The notes beneath the pieces were generated by a model. The model was not told the DNA's origin. It ran no database searches and saw only the letters and a list, made by a program, of their open reading frames with translations. From assembly GCF_000195575.1 (NCBI RefSeq), contig NC_015391.1, positions 1,786,363-1,850,362 of the forward strand: DNA of 64,000 nt, written 5' to 3'. Shown here one piece after another: positions 62,816-64,000 of the stretch. The position numbers and the translations under genes were made by a program. Position 1 is the stretch's first letter; every line of letters begins with the position of its first letter. Origin of the DNA: Carnobacterium sp. 17-4 (GTDB lineage Bacteria > Bacillota > Bacilli > Lactobacillales > Carnobacteriaceae).

Positions 62816-64000
62816 GTGATTATCATGAAAGATTTATTAGATGTTCCCCGCTTTTCAACTTTAAAATCGTTAACGTCTATCAACCATCTTGAACATAAGG
62901 TTGATAGCATAGAAATTACCGAAACGCCTGATGTTGCATTTTACATCCCTGAGAACGCGTTTATTCTTACAACAGCCATGATTTATAAAGATAATCAGAC
63001 TCAGCTTATTCCTTTAATTGACTCTCTTAAACGAGCAAATTCTGCTGGTTTAGGTATTAAAGTGGGTCGCTTTATAGATAAAATCGATCAATCTGTTTTA
63101 GACTATGCAAATGAACTCAGCTTTCCGATTATCCAAATCCCAAACACTGTTCCTTTGGGTTCTCTATTGCATCAATTATTAAATTATATATGGAATACAA
63201 AAACTGAGCAACTTTCATATGCTTTAGATATTCAAAAGCGGTTTTCCACTCTTTTAATGAATGATGCAAGCTATGCTCGTTTCATTGCAGAATTTGGTAA
63301 ATTAGTTAAAACCCCTGTCATTTTGCTTGATCCATTTCGAAAAGTTGTTGCTCATTCAAAACATTTCAGTCATTCAAGTAAACCTGCTGAATATTTTGTC
63401 AATCAAATTATTCAGCGAAAACAACAATGGAAAGCAAACGAGACAGATGCATTCTTAATTAAAGATACAGACGATATTGAAGCACAAATTTCCGTTTATC
63501 CTGTTCAGTCAAATAACCATTTCCCTTTTTACTTGTTAATTTTACGGCCTGAACAAATTCCTTATCCTATATCTGAATTTGCTATTGATCAAGCTTGTTT
63601 GGTACTCTCGTTCATTATCTTTAAAAATGAAAAGGTAGACGAATCCTTAAAAATACTAAAAAGTGATTATTTTGCTGAGCTGGTCGAAACTCAACAATCA
63701 ACTCAACCTAAACAAAAAGATTGGATTGAGTTGGGAAGCAAATTTGGTATGCATCGCTCTAACTACTATCAAGTAGTTTATGTTAATTGTATAAATAAAG
63801 TTGGTAGTAGCACTCCTTTTACCTATCAAGAAGAGATGGTAAATCTTGCTGCTCAATGGTTAGATGAAACCTTACCTGCTGCTGTTAGAGATACCGTTGT
63901 TTTCCGATTAAAAAATACGACTCATCTAGCCATTCTCTTTCAAAAGAAACAAGAAGATGTAGAGAGTATTCTGGAGGACACACTAAATGACCTCAGTGAA
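62816..64000 (+). CDS. pucR: PucR-family transcriptional regulator (partial, 3' end outside window)
   Basis: About 395 residues of the protein are visible. The N-terminal PucR ligand domain includes MKDLLDVPRFSTLKSLTSINHLEHKVDSIEITETPD, SAGLGIKVGRFIDKIDQSVLDYANELSFPIIQIPNTVP and YIWNTKTEQLSYALDIQKRF. A GGDEF-like central domain follows, and the C-terminal PucR helix-turn-helix lies beyond the window. Family members activate or repress purine catabolism in response to ureides. The GTG at 62816 lies about five bases after AGAGGTG and is the likely start; ATG 62825 is nine bases further on in frame. It is divergent from the aminotransferase gene. Confidence 0.9.
   Translation, partial: MIIMKDLLDVPRFSTLKSLTSINHLEHKVDSIEITETPDVAFYIPENAFILTTAMIYKDNQTQLIPLIDSLKRANSAGLGIKVGRFIDKIDQSVLDYANELSFPIIQIPNTVPLGSLLHQLLNYIWNTKTEQLSYALDIQKRFSTLLMNDASYARFIAEFGKLVKTPVILLDPFRKVVAHSKHFSHSSKPAEYFVNQIIQRKQQWKANETDAFLIKDTDDIEAQISVYPVQSNNHFPFYLLILRPEQIPYPISEFAIDQACLVLSFIIFKNEKVDESLKILKSDYFAELVETQQSTQPKQKDWIELGSKFGMHRSNYYQVVYVNCINKVGSSTPFTYQEEMVNLAAQWLDETLPAAVRDTVVFRLKNTTHLAILFQKKQEDVESILEDTLNDLSE

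Overview
The window looks like chromosome of a low-GC Gram-positive lactic acid bacterium of the Carnobacterium group. This is inferred from AT-rich codon use, strong AGGAGG-type ribosome sites, frequent TTG/GTG starts, and the gene set: glgBCDAP, gcvT-H-PA-PB, Spx, a PcsB-like M23 hydrolase, FloA, and an allantoin-type locus. No rRNA, tRNA, CRISPR array, insertion sequence or prophage gene was found. About fifty protein genes fill the window; one runs off each end.

Layout. 1-6.2 kb: a truncated multidrug-type ABC exporter, an FMN azoreductase behind a palindromic operator candidate, an orphan glucitol-IIA-like protein with an AI-2E family membrane protein, and a TagF/TagB-like polymer transferase. 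6.3-10.2 kb: a lactonase-family beta-propeller, then two tandem ring-cleaving dioxygenase (VOC) paralogues and a flavin reductase, which suggest quinone/aromatic detoxification. 10.2-19.6 kb: an ABC-2 exporter pair, a free EIIA-Glc, a GH3 beta-glucosidase, YeiH, UppP, a block of 52-bp tandem repeats, and aspartate kinase. 19.9-25.7 kb: small membrane or secreted proteins, OppA, a DsbA/FrnE protein, a ZIP-like membrane protein and an NCS2 purine permease.

25.8-36.1 kb is a minus-strand glycogen operon in the order glgB-glgC-glgD-glgA-glgP-GH13 amylase. The terminal amylase is split by a 9-adenine run; one base fewer restores the frame. A catabolite-response-like site lies upstream of glgB. Next come a FUSC-family membrane protein whose conserved N-terminus has no in-frame start, a roughly 500-base region with no recognisable gene, the NfeD-FloA-YqfB-like membrane-microdomain operon, and an ammonium transporter fused to a PII domain.

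42-50 kb: a BglK-like ROK kinase, an M23 peptidoglycan hydrolase, and a three-gene cobalamin locus (PduO-type adenosyltransferase, DUF4430 lipoprotein, ECF S component) with a good promoter and an adjoining palindrome. These are followed by a CAP protein, a small unknown protein, a YjjG nucleotidase and a GlcD-type flavoprotein. 50-57 kb: the glycine cleavage operon, Spx, and an RclA-like flavoprotein. 57-64 kb: an allantoin/ureide locus with allantoinase, two transporters, a PucG-type aminotransferase and a divergent PucR regulator that runs off the end.

Best leads: the homopolymer-interrupted amylase; the start-less FUSC gene; the orphan IIA lacking the phospho-histidine; the 52-bp palindromic repeats, one copy of which forms the lysC terminator; the Amt-PII fusion; and the cobalamin uptake/activation operon with its candidate operator. 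Family assignments and motif comparisons come from reading the sequence and from memory of the families; no searches were run.
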